A stretch of 22,693 nucleotides of DNA from Actinomycetes bacterium (GTDB lineage: Bacteria; Actinomycetota; Acidimicrobiia; Acidimicrobiales; Microtrichaceae), in contig JAEYSR010000137.1 of NCBI GenBank assembly GCA_023434535.1, positions 1-22,693 of the forward strand, written 5' to 3'. Numbering within the stretch: the first letter of the stretch is position 1; each line of letters begins with the position of its first letter. The notes below the pieces were generated by a model. That model was not told the DNA's origin and did no database searches. It worked only from the letters and a program-made list of their open reading frames with translations. Of this stretch, positions 1 to 6,944 are shown one piece after another. Both the position numbers and the translations under genes were made by a program.

Positions 1-1
1 C

Positions 2-166
2 ACGTGGATGGAGCGATTGACCGACGACGGAGAGGCCTGGTGGGTGGTCCAGAAGCACCTCGGATCCGACTCGCTGCAGGCGTGGCTCACCGAACAGGGC
101 TGGCCGACGACGCGCGTCAGGTCCCGCCAGTCCTACCGGGTGCTCCGCTCCACCTCCGGACCCTGA
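2..166 (+). CDS. RsmC-like class I SAM methyltransferase, C-terminal fragment
   Basis: This is the 3' end of a gene whose start lies left of the window; it reads in frame from base 2 to a TGA at 164-166 and gives 54 residues. The fragment contains WWVVQKHLGSDSL, then WL, GW, and a closing SYRVLRS. This matches my memory of the C-terminal end of actinobacterial RsmC/YbiN-type small-domain methyltransferases, where a W-x-V-V-Q-x-x-LG-A/S-D-S-L block precedes a final beta hairpin. These proteins methylate guanine in rRNA, although the exact target of such actinobacterial homologues is mostly assumed. The SAM-binding motifs are outside the window, so function rests on the tail alone. The gene converges with priA. 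Confidence 0.7.
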   Translation, partial: TWMERLTDDGEAWWVVQKHLGSDSLQAWLTEQGWPTTRVRSRQSYRVLRSTSGP

Positions 167-192
167 TCCTGACCATCTGTCACGTCCCCCGA

Positions 193-209
193 CGACGTCG
201 ATGACGTCG
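193..209. terminator. Small hairpin between convergent genes
   Basis: In the 75-base gap between the convergent methyltransferase tail and priA, CGACGTC at 193-199 and GACGTCG at 203-209 form a perfect 7-bp stem around a 3-base loop. Its position suits a bidirectional terminator. There is no T-run on either side, so this is at best a non-canonical terminator. Confidence 0.25.
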
Positions 210-241
210 AGAATCGGGTGGGGCGGGCGCGTGAGGTGGGC

Positions 242-2137
242 TCAGCCGGTGCGGACGGGGTCGACCCACAGCCGAAGTCGTCCGGGTGGACGGTCGACCG
301 CCGACAGCGCGTCGAGCAGCACGGACCGATCCTCGGAGCGCAGCAACCAGCTGCCCCGGTCGTCGGGACCGTGGACCTGCACCCCGAGGGGCTCGCCGAA
401 GCGCTCCACGAACTCCGGGCCGGCGGCACCTCCCACGACCGCGATCGTCGCGGAGGGCGGATAGCCGAGCAGATCGCGCATGGCGGACTCGACGTCCGAC
501 ACCCGACCGGGGTCTCCGTGCAGCGCGGCGAGGAGCACCGGGTGGTCGGGCCGACGCGTCTGGACGAGCACTCGGCCCACGCCGGGCCCCGACGACACGG
601 CCCTCGACGCGAGCGCCATGAGCCGCAGCGCGTCCTCCGCAGCGCGGTAGCCGAGCGCCAGCAGCTCCTGGTCCACGTCCAGGAAGGCGACCAGCCCCGC
701 TCCGTGGGTCCGGTGCAGGACGGCGCTGGTGCCGATGACCACTCGTTGGGAGGCCACCTCCGACGTCGGCGTCGAGGCCGTGACCATCCCCACCGGCTCC
801 CGGACGAGCGCCTCGAGCTCCTCGCGGGCCCGACTGACGCCGGGACGGAGCAGCGAGAGCGCCGTCGACCCGCACCTCAGGCAGATCGAGGGACGCCGGA
901 GGTCGCAGCGGTCGCACACGAGGTCCAGGCGGTCGGTCAGGTGCACCGCGGCGTCGCAACGCTCGCACGTCGCGACCGCTCCGCAGCTCCGGCACGCCAG
1001 CAGCCGGGCCCGACCCGTGCGGTTGAGAACGCACACGACCCGCTCGCCGCGGCGCGCCGTGTCCCGGGCGACCTCCACCAGCTGCGACGAGAACAGACCG
1101 CCACGTCCGGGATCGTCGTCGCGTCGGTCCACGACCAGGAGCGGCGCCCACCCGTGACGGGCGCCGCCGGTTCGCGACTCCACCGTGCGGTCGGCGTGGG
1201 ACCGGGCCACGACGGACGGGCAGGGCGACACGAGCAGGCACGGGACCCCTGCCAGACGGGCGCGCTCGACCGCCACCTCGCGTGCGTTCCACGACGGCGA
1301 CGACTCGTTCTGGAGCCCCGGGTCGTCCTCCTCGAACACCACCACTGCGGCGAGCGCAGGGAGCGGGGCGAAGGCTGCGGCCCGACCGCCCACCACGGTC
1401 GCCCCGCCGGCCGCGGCGGCGAAGTCCTGCGGCCAGCGACCGACCGCGGCGCCGCTGCGCCTCAGAGACCGGGCGATGCGGTCGGCGGTCACCACCGAGG
1501 GGTGGACCACCAGCGCCTGGCCGCGTCGCGCCGCGGCGATCGCCACCTCCGCCGGATCCGCGCCGGGAGCCACCTGGAGGACCGTCACCCCGGGCCCGCC
1601 GTCCAGGGCGGCGACCGCCGCCGGATCGGCGTCGCCCTGGACCGATGCCCGGGGACGGACCGGCGGTCGACGTCCCAGCATGCGGTCCGGCGACGCCACC
1701 CGCATCAGCGTGGAGAACCGCCCCGCCCACCGCCACGCGGCCCATCTGCACAGCTCGATGACCTCGGCGTCGGGTCCGACGCCCGAGAGCTTGGCGATCG
1801 GCTGCAGCCGGACACCAGGCGGCGGATCCGAGTCGGGGTCGATCACCCACCCGGCGACCCGGCGGCCGTGGAGCGGCACGCGCACCATGGAGCCCACCGC
1901 CAGCCGGTCGGCCATCGCCTCGGGGACCGAGTAGTCGTAGGTGCGATCGACCGCCGGAACGTCCACCAGCACGGACGCGGAACGAGCCCCGGCCGTGGCC
2001 GGGACTCGAACGACAGCGCGCGCGGGCGGCTCCGGATCCGACGGGAACAGGGTCGCGTCGGAACCCTCGGAGGAGCCCGTCGGGGTCAGAGCCCCAGAGC
2101 GGACTTGAGGTCGTCCACGCGGTCGGTGCGCTCCCAC
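242..2137 (-). CDS. priA: Primosomal protein PriA, helicase-degenerate actinobacterial type
   Basis: PriA recognises stalled forks and reloads the replisome. The N-terminal 3'-DNA-binding domain is visible at about residues 56-160 (VLVDVPAVDRTYDYSVP, then VGSMVRVPLHGRRVAGWV). The zinc-binding insert has all eight cysteines, in four C-x2-C pairs at about 382/385, 391/394, 408/411 and 419/422. The Walker A position (about 185-200) reads QVAPGADPAEVA with no GKT. The Walker B region reads FEEDDPGLQNESSPSWNAREVA instead of DEEH, so ATPase activity is unlikely, as in other actinobacterial PriA proteins. The first start overlaps metK by 52 bases. A GTG at 1972 begins exactly at the conserved N-terminus and is a credible shorter start (576 residues). 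It is the last gene of the rpoZ-coaBC-metK-priA run. Confidence 0.9.
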   Translation of the reverse strand: MGAHRPRGRPQVRSGALTPTGSSEGSDATLFPSDPEPPARAVVRVPATAGARSASVLVDVPAVDRTYDYSVPEAMADRLAVGSMVRVPLHGRRVAGWVIDPDSDPPPGVRLQPIAKLSGVGPDAEVIELCRWAAWRWAGRFSTLMRVASPDRMLGRRPPVRPRASVQGDADPAAVAALDGGPGVTVLQVAPGADPAEVAIAAARRGQALVVHPSVVTADRIARSLRRSGAAVGRWPQDFAAAAGGATVVGGRAAAFAPLPALAAVVVFEEDDPGLQNESSPSWNAREVAVERARLAGVPCLLVSPCPSVVARSHADRTVESRTGGARHGWAPLLVVDRRDDDPGRGGLFSSQLVEVARDTARRGERVVCVLNRTGRARLLACRSCGAVATCERCDAAVHLTDRLDLVCDRCDLRRPSICLRCGSTALSLLRPGVSRAREELEALVREPVGMVTASTPTSEVASQRVVIGTSAVLHRTHGAGLVAFLDVDQELLALGYRAAEDALRLMALASRAVSSGPGVGRVLVQTRRPDHPVLLAALHGDPGRVSDVESAMRDLLGYPPSATIAVVGGAAGPEFVERFGEPLGVQVHGPDDRGSWLLRSEDRSVLLDALSAVDRPPGRLRLWVDPVRTG

Positions 2138-3282
2138 GTGAAGCGGTCGCCGGTGCGGCCGAAGTGGCCGTACGCCGCGGTCGACTTGTAGCCCGGTCCC
2201 CGCAGGTCGAGGTCGCGGACGATCGCGGCGGGACGGAGGTCGAAGATGTCCCGGACCGCGGCGTCGAGCTTGGCGGGATCGACGTTGGAGGTCCCGAACG
2301 TGTCCACCAGCACCGAGACAGGGTGGGCGACGCCGATGGCGTACGCCACCTGGATCTCCGCCTTGGAGGCCGCACCGGAGGCGACGATGTTCTTGGCCAC
2401 CCAGCGAGCGGCGTAGGCGGCGGACCGGTCGACCTTGGACGGGTCCTTGCCGGAGAACGCACCGCCGCCGTGGCGGGCGGCGCCGCCGTACGTGTCGACG
2501 ATGATCTTGCGGCCGGTCAGACCGGCGTCGCCGACGGGGCCGCCGATGACGAACCGGCCGGTCGGGTTCACGAAGATCTCGTAGCCGTCGTCCGCGTACT
2601 GCTCGGGCACGACCGGGCGGATGACGTGCTCGATGAGGTCGGGGCGGATCTCGGTGTCGCGGTCGATCCCGTCGTTGTGCTGGGTCGAGATGAGCACCGT
2701 CTTGAGGGCGACGGGCTTGCCGTCCTCGTACTCGAACGTGACCTGGGTCTTGGCGTCGGGCCGCAGGTACGGGATGGTGCCGGCTCGGCGGACCTCCGCG
2801 AGGCGCTCGGCCAGGCGGTGGGCCAGGTGGATCGGCAGCGGCATGAGCACGTCGGTCTCGTCGACCGCGTAGCCGAACATCATCCCCTGGTCGCCCGCGC
2901 CCTGCTTGTCGAGGACGTCCTCCTCACCGGCGGCACCGGAGCGGACCTCCTCGGAGTCGTCCACGCCCTGGGCGATGTCGGGGGACTGCTCGTCGATCGC
3001 GACCAGCACGCCGACCGTCGAGCCGTCGTAGCCGTAGCTCTCCCGGTCGTAGCCGATGCCACGGATGGTGTCGCGGACGATGGTCGGGATCTCGACGTAG
3101 GCCGACGTGGAGATCTCTCCGCCGACGAGGGCCAGGCCGGTCGTCACGAACGTCTCGCACGCCACCCGCGCCGCGGGGTCCTGCTCCAGGATCGCGTCCA
3201 GGATCGAGTCCGAGATCTGGTCCGCCATCTTGTCGGGATGTCCCTCGGTCACTGACTCCGAGGTGAACGTCCACCTGCTCAT
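2086..3282 (-). CDS. metK: S-adenosylmethionine synthetase
   Basis: MetK makes S-adenosylmethionine from methionine and ATP in the cytoplasm, as a homotetramer. The 398-residue length is normal for the family. Signature motifs are present: EGHPDK at 13-18 with the catalytic His15, GAGDQGMMFGYA at 128-139, and the P-loop-like GGGAFSGKD at 272-280. The ATG start is fixed by an ATGA overlap with the coaBC stop and by a GAGGAG ribosome binding site six bases upstream. There is no intergenic leader, so no room for a SAM riboswitch; expression should follow the coaBC transcript. Downstream, priA begins inside or just after its 3' end. Confidence 0.97.
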   Translation of the reverse strand: MSRWTFTSESVTEGHPDKMADQISDSILDAILEQDPAARVACETFVTTGLALVGGEISTSAYVEIPTIVRDTIRGIGYDRESYGYDGSTVGVLVAIDEQSPDIAQGVDDSEEVRSGAAGEEDVLDKQGAGDQGMMFGYAVDETDVLMPLPIHLAHRLAERLAEVRRAGTIPYLRPDAKTQVTFEYEDGKPVALKTVLISTQHNDGIDRDTEIRPDLIEHVIRPVVPEQYADDGYEIFVNPTGRFVIGGPVGDAGLTGRKIIVDTYGGAARHGGGAFSGKDPSKVDRSAAYAARWVAKNIVASGAASKAEIQVAYAIGVAHPVSVLVDTFGTSNVDPAKLDAAVRDIFDLRPAAIVRDLDLRGPGYKSTAAYGHFGRTGDRFTWERTDRVDDLKSALGL

Positions 3283-4532
3283 GCTTGCTCCTCAGTTGTT
3301 CGTCCGGCCCGGTGCAGGACGTGGGTCACGTGGTCGAGGACCGCGCGGGCGACCTCTTGCTTGTGAGCGAAAGGCACATGATGTTGGTCGCCTTTGCGAT
3401 CGATGATCAAGACCTCGTTCGTGTCGTGCTCGAAACCGACGTTCGGCGCTCCGACGTCGTTGGCCACCAGGAGGTCGGCGTTCTTGCGCTCGAGCTTCTC
3501 CCGGGCGTTCGCCTCCAGGTCGGCCGTCTCCGCGGCGAACCCGACCAGCACCTGACCCGGCGGCTTCACGGCACCCAGCTCGGCCAGGACGTCGACCGTG
3601 GGCGTGAGCTCGATCACCGGGACGCCGTCGCGCTTCTTGAGCTTGTCGGGAGCAACCTCGACGGGGGTGAAGTCGGCCACGGCGGCGGCCATCACCACCA
3701 CGTCCTGCGACGGCGCCGCGGCGATCACGGCCCGGTGCATCTGGTCCGCGGTGTCGACCCGGATCCGCTCGACCCCGGCCGGCACGGGCAGCTCCGTGGT
3801 CGTGACGACCGTGACCACGGCGCCACGTGCGGAGGCCTCGTCCACGATGGCGTGGCCCTGCTTGCCCGACGAACGGTTGCCGATGAAGCGCACCGGATCG
3901 ATCGGCTCACGGGTGCCGCCCGCGGTGACCAGCACCTTCAGCCCCGCCATCGGACCCGATCCGGTCGTGGCCGGAGGGGCCGGGGTCGCACCCGACAGCA
4001 CGGCCTCGGCCGCCGCGACGATCGTGGCCGGGTCGGCCAGGCGTCCAGCGCCGACGTCGCCGCCGGCCAGGCGCCCCGACTCGGGCTCGACCACGTGGGT
4101 GCCGCGGGAGCGGAGCAGCGCCAGGTTGTCCTGGACCGCCGGGTGCTCCCACATCTCGGTGTGCATGGCCGGGCACACCATCACCGGGGCCCGGGTGGCG
4201 ATCAGCACGTTGGTCAGGAGGTCGTGGGAGTAGCCGTGGGCGTAGGCCGACAGCAGGCGGGCCGTCGCCGGCGCCACCAGGACGAGGTCGGCGCTCTGGC
4301 CGAGCCGCGTGTGCGGGATCGGATCGGGACCGTCCCACAGGTTGCGCTGCACCGGCTCGGACGCCAGCGCCGAGAGCGTGGTCTCGCCGATGAACCGCGA
4401 CGCGCCGGCCGTCATCACCGGGACCACGTGGGCCCCGGCGTCGACGAGTCGGCGACAGATCTCGACCGACTTGTAGGCGGCGATGCCGCCGCAGACGCCG
4501 AGCACGACCCTCCGGCCGGTGAGGGTCGACAT
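3279..4532 (-). CDS. coaBC: Bifunctional phosphopantothenoylcysteine decarboxylase / phosphopantothenate-cysteine ligase
   Basis: CoaBC performs two consecutive steps of coenzyme A synthesis. From the ATG at 4532 the protein has 417 residues. The N-terminal FMN flavoprotein (CoaC) domain starts with GRRVVLGVCGGIAAYK, has the active-site His at about 74 (IPHTRL), and has PAMHTEMW at 121-128 where the classical motif is PAMNxxMW. The CoaB ligase domain begins near residue 190 with VLVTAGGTREPIDPVRFIGNRSSGKQG (split here: VLVTAGGTREPID and RFIGNRSSGKQG) and includes KLKKRDG. The flap reads LAGGDVGAGRL, with Gly157 where E. coli has its reactive Cys158. A GTG at 4571 would add 13 residues and overlap rpoZ; I prefer 4532 because it leaves a 13-base gap and a normal N-terminus. 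Confidence 0.95.
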   Translation of the reverse strand: MSTLTGRRVVLGVCGGIAAYKSVEICRRLVDAGAHVVPVMTAGASRFIGETTLSALASEPVQRNLWDGPDPIPHTRLGQSADLVLVAPATARLLSAYAHGYSHDLLTNVLIATRAPVMVCPAMHTEMWEHPAVQDNLALLRSRGTHVVEPESGRLAGGDVGAGRLADPATIVAAAEAVLSGATPAPPATTGSGPMAGLKVLVTAGGTREPIDPVRFIGNRSSGKQGHAIVDEASARGAVVTVVTTTELPVPAGVERIRVDTADQMHRAVIAAAPSQDVVVMAAAVADFTPVEVAPDKLKKRDGVPVIELTPTVDVLAELGAVKPPGQVLVGFAAETADLEANAREKLERKNADLLVANDVGAPNVGFEHDTNEVLIIDRKGDQHHVPFAHKQEVARAVLDHVTHVLHRAGRTTEEQA

Positions 4533-4545
4533 GTCGGGGACCGGA

Positions 4546-4902
4546 TCAGTCGACGGTCGGGGTGGGCACACCCACCAGGTCGACCTCGGCGACGGGGTTG
4601 CCGTCGACGTCGAGCTCGACCTGCGCCAGCAGTGCCTCGGGCAGCGGGCGGCCGGTGGCCCCGCCGACGCCCTCGATCTTGTCGGCGTCGATCTCCTCGA
4701 AGGCGATCGACAGCGGCTTGCGGGCCGTCGAGGTCACCTGCGGCGGAACCACGGTGCCCAGGGCGTCACCCAGCTGGTTGTAGTACGTGTTGATCTGGCG
4801 GGCCCGGCGGGAGGCCAGGGTCACCAGCGAGAACTTCGAACCCGCCTTGTCGAGGAGCTCCTCGACGGGGGGCTGCATCATTGTGTTGTAGCGGTCGGCC
4901 AC
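4546..4902 (-). CDS. rpoZ: RNA polymerase omega subunit with C-terminal extension
   Basis: Omega helps fold and hold the beta' subunit of RNA polymerase. The core MMQPPVEELLDKAGSKF, LVTLASRRARQINTYYNQLG and RKPLSIAFEEIDADKI is the standard actinobacterial sequence (about residues 8-76). I chose the GTG at 4902 because GGAG lies five bases upstream; the ATG pair at 4881 is an alternative. Known actinobacterial omegas that I recall end soon after the FEEI-x-x-x-KI segment. This protein continues for about 42 residues, rich in acidic residues, Val and Pro (ELDVDGNPVAEVDLVG), to 118 residues in total. It heads the rpoZ-coaBC-metK-priA run and is transcribed away from the plus-strand methyltransferase. 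Confidence 0.93.
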   Translation of the reverse strand: MADRYNTMMQPPVEELLDKAGSKFSLVTLASRRARQINTYYNQLGDALGTVVPPQVTSTARKPLSIAFEEIDADKIEGVGGATGRPLPEALLAQVELDVDGNPVAEVDLVGVPTPTVD

Positions 4903-4945
4903 GTGTGCTCCGGACGATCTGGTGGGCGGACTCGAGCAGTCGTCC

Positions 4946-4951
4946 AGTGTA
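4946..4951 (-). promoter_or_regulatory. Candidate -10 box for rpoZ
   Basis: On the minus strand this hexamer reads TACACT, which fits the actinobacterial TAnnnT -10 pattern and lies about 44 bases before the rpoZ GTG. No convincing -35 hexamer is seen at 16-18 bases, so the call rests on position and the -10 alone. Confidence 0.35.
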
Positions 4952-5052
4952 GACGGTGCGGTGCCCCGACCCGGGATCGTCCGCACGACCTACTGCCGAC
5001 GGCACTCTCCCCTCCCCCGCGTCACGCTCCAACACCCCCGGGTCAGAACTGG

Positions 5053-5081
5053 GTGACCCGACGCGGCCGGACCGCTAGTGT
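5053..5081 (+). promoter_or_regulatory. Promoter of the plus-strand methyltransferase
   Basis: A -35-like GTGACC (5053-5058, four of six matches to TTGACA) and a -10 TAGTGT (5076-5081, TAnnnT) are separated by exactly 17 bases. Transcription would start near 5088, leaving a leader of about 55 bases before the ATG at 5143. Confidence 0.5.
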
Positions 5082-5101
5082 GACGTCCGTCATTGGGGAG
5101 G

Positions 5102-5127
5102 CGACGTCGCGTGGGGACGCGGCGTCG
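5102..5127 (+). promoter_or_regulatory. Leader hairpin before the methyltransferase ribosome binding site
   Basis: The arms 5102-5112 and 5117-5127 pair over 11 positions (one U-G wobble) around a GGGG tetraloop. The hairpin lies wholly in the predicted leader and ends six bases before the GGAGG at 5133-5137. It could modulate translation or mRNA stability. The stem is almost entirely G-C and no T-run follows, so an intrinsic terminator is unlikely. Confidence 0.45.
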
Positions 5128-5142
5128 AGGGTGGAGGAAGCG

Positions 5143-5955
5143 ATGACGACGACGATCGAGTTGGACCCGGGGCGTTTTCCGAACCTCACCGGCGTGGAGC
5201 GACCGTTCTACGACTTCTGGAGCGAGTCGGTGCTGAGCGACGCCGATCCGCACCGCGACCGGTGGATCGACTACGAGGAGGGAGCGGTCGACCGGGCCCA
5301 GGAGCGCAACGACCTGGTCCGCTCGGTGACCGACCTGGTCGGCAGGAAGGTGCTCGACGTGGGCTGCCAGAACGGCGCCTGGCTCGTCGCCCTCGGCCAG
5401 GAGGGCGCGATCCCGACGGGCATCGACGTGGTGGCGTCCGCGGTGGAGGCCGCCCGGATCCGCACGGCGGCCTACGGGATCGAGGCGGACGTGCGCGTCG
5501 GGAGTGCGTGCGAGATGCCGTTCGGGACCGGCGAGTTCGACGTCGTCGCGTCCTCCGACGTCCTCGAGCACGTGCCCGACAAGGTGGCGATGCTGCACGA
5601 GTGCGTCCGCGTCCTCCGTCCCGGCGGCCTGCTCTTCCTGCGGGCGCCGCAGCGCTTCAGCGTCAAGCACCTCCTGCATGACCCGCACTACGGCCGACCG
5701 GGTCTCAGCGTGCTGCCGGGGCGGCTCGCGGACTGGGTCGCCACGACGGTGTACGACGAGCCCGTCTACGAGGTCGAGACGCTGCCGACCAGGAGCTGGA
5801 CGCTCCGACGCCTCCGGGCGTTCGGCATGGAGCCGCTCGAGGTCGATCCGGCGTTCGCGGGCCAGCCCGTCCCCGGACCGGATGCCCTCGGCATCGTCGT
5901 CGACGAGCTCCGCCAGGTGTTCACGATCGTCGCCCGCAAAGCGCACCGTCGCTGA
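5143..5955 (+). CDS. Class I SAM-dependent methyltransferase of unknown substrate
   Basis: This 270-residue protein has the Methyltransf_11 (UbiE/small-molecule) fold. Motif I is VLDVGCQNGAW (70-80), the acidic ribose-binding residue is Asp95 in GIDVVASAVEAAR, motif IV is FDVVASSDVLEHV (132-144), and the post-motif is RVLRPGGLLFLRAP. There is no signal peptide or membrane segment, so it should be cytoplasmic. The ATG at 5143 is supported by GGAGG five bases upstream. The substrate cannot be read from sequence. It is encoded against its neighbours, between gmk and rpoZ, which are usually adjacent in Actinomycetota. It therefore looks like an insertion with its own promoter rather than a member of the housekeeping operon. 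Confidence 0.85.
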   Translation: MTTTIELDPGRFPNLTGVERPFYDFWSESVLSDADPHRDRWIDYEEGAVDRAQERNDLVRSVTDLVGRKVLDVGCQNGAWLVALGQEGAIPTGIDVVASAVEAARIRTAAYGIEADVRVGSACEMPFGTGEFDVVASSDVLEHVPDKVAMLHECVRVLRPGGLLFLRAPQRFSVKHLLHDPHYGRPGLSVLPGRLADWVATTVYDEPVYEVETLPTRSWTLRRLRAFGMEPLEVDPAFAGQPVPGPDALGIVVDELRQVFTIVARKAHRR

Positions 5956-5978
5956 CGAGGGAGCGCGCCGTCGCTGAC
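5941..5978 (+). repeat. 22-bp tandem duplication over the methyltransferase stop codon
   Basis: A 16-base word (GCGC-A/G-CCGTCGCTGAC) occurs at 5941-5956 and again at 5963-5978, with one mismatch and a period of 22 bases. The first copy contains the TGA stop of the methyltransferase. The period is not a multiple of three, so the second copy is untranslated. Confidence 0.7.
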
Positions 5979-5999
5979 CGGAGCGCCGGCGCCGACGAC

Positions 6000-6575
6000 C
6001 TATCCGGCTGCTCGCGCCCGGGCGTCGTCGATGAGGTCGCGCAGCTCCTTGACGGTCCGGTCGAGGTCGTCGTTGGTGACCCGGACGAACGGGAGGTCGA
6101 GCGAGCGGGCGACCTCCTCCTCGGCCTTGGCCAGTCGCTGGGCGATCCGCTCCTCGCTGTCGCCACGACCCCGCAGGCGCTCCTCCTGGACGGCCCGGTC
6201 GGGGGCGTCCACGAACACCAGCAGGGCGGAGGGGTGCAGCTCGTGGATGCGGGCGGCGCCGTGCACGTCGATCTCGAAGAGGACGTCGCTGCCCTCGGGC
6301 GGCGTCGGCAACGGCGAACCCTGGCGGTAGTCGAGGAAGTCGACCCACTCCAGGAAACCGTCCCGGTCGATGTGGGCCTGGAACTCCTCGGGGGTGACGA
6401 AGTGGTAGGCGTCGGGCCTCTCGTTCTCCCGGGGTGCACGCGTGGTCCACGACCGGCTCAGCCACAGGCCGTCATCGGCGCGGACGAGCTCCTGCACGAC
6501 CGTGCCCTTGCCGACACCGCCCGGACCCGAGATCACCGCGACGACCGTGTCGGGCGGGAGCAGCAGTCCGCTCAC
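6000..6575 (-). CDS. gmk: Guanylate kinase
   Basis: Gmk phosphorylates GMP or dGMP to the diphosphate with ATP. From the GTG at 6575 the protein is 191 residues, typical length. It shows the P-loop GPGGVGKGT (17-25), the GMP-binding SRSWTTRAPRENE segment followed by YHFVTPEEF, and FEIDVHGAARI, where the family usually has EIDvqGa. The start is chosen because GTGA overlaps the mihF stop by four bases, implying translational coupling; an upstream GTG at 6629 would lie deep within mihF. Position directly after mihF is the actinobacterial arrangement, but the next ancestral neighbour, rpoZ, is displaced by the plus-strand methyltransferase. Confidence 0.95.
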   Translation of the reverse strand: MSGLLLPPDTVVAVISGPGGVGKGTVVQELVRADDGLWLSRSWTTRAPRENERPDAYHFVTPEEFQAHIDRDGFLEWVDFLDYRQGSPLPTPPEGSDVLFEIDVHGAARIHELHPSALLVFVDAPDRAVQEERLRGRGDSEERIAQRLAKAEEEVARSLDLPFVRVTNDDLDRTVKELRDLIDDARARAAG

Positions 6576-6931
6576 GATGCGCGCCCCTGTCCGGGAGTCG
6601 GGTGCGACGCGTCCATCGGGAACGCGCAAAGGACCGTCCGGCGCTGCTCCGGGGTGAGACGGCGCAGCGGTGTGGTCTCGTCGAGACCGAGCTCGGCGAG
6701 ACGCCGTCGCGTGCTCACCTTGCCGGCGCCCGGCAGCGACTCGAGGACGAACAGCAGCTTGAGAGCGCCGTCGTCGGTCCGGTCGGCGCGGTCGAGGACC
6801 TCGCCGAGGGTCGTCGCCCCGGCGGAGAGCTGCGCCCGCAGCTCCTGGCGGCGATCCCGGAACGCGGCCGCCCAGGCGAGAGCGTCCCGCCGCTGGTCCT
6901 CCTGGCTGACGTCGTCGTGGGGCCCGTCCAC
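6572..6931 (-). CDS. mihF: Integration host factor, actinobacterial type (mIHF)
   Basis: mIHF is a small nucleoid-associated DNA-binding protein, unrelated in sequence to E. coli IHF and first known as a host factor for mycobacteriophage L5 integration. The diagnostic core here is LLFVLESLPGAGKVSTRRRLAELGL (as LLFVLESLPGAGK then RRRLAELGL), which corresponds to the helix-hairpin-helix-like VLESLPGvGKvrA motif. It is preceded by a helical RRQELRAQLSAG / LGEVLDRA segment. The 119-residue length is near the family's roughly 105. The GTG at 6931 lies 13 bases after the pyrF stop. The pyrF-mihF-gmk order is the standard actinobacterial one and supports both call and start. Confidence 0.93.
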   Translation of the reverse strand: MDGPHDDVSQEDQRRDALAWAAAFRDRRQELRAQLSAGATTLGEVLDRADRTDDGALKLLFVLESLPGAGKVSTRRRLAELGLDETTPLRRLTPEQRRTVLCAFPMDASHPTPGQGRAS

Positions 6932-6944
6932 GTCGCGCCGCCCG

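Noticed and set aside
218..2191. Long open frames antisense to or in other frames of priA and metK, on both strands
   Set aside because: They are produced by high G+C third positions of the true genes. Their translations are Arg/Gly/Pro-rich with no motif, while priA and metK explain the DNA fully.
3279..3290. Possible SAM riboswitch before metK
   Set aside because: metK overlaps coaBC by four bases; there is no leader to contain one.
4912..4945. Inverted GGACGA/TCGTCC pair in the rpoZ leader
   Set aside because: Six-base arms with a 22-base loop are expected often at this base composition.
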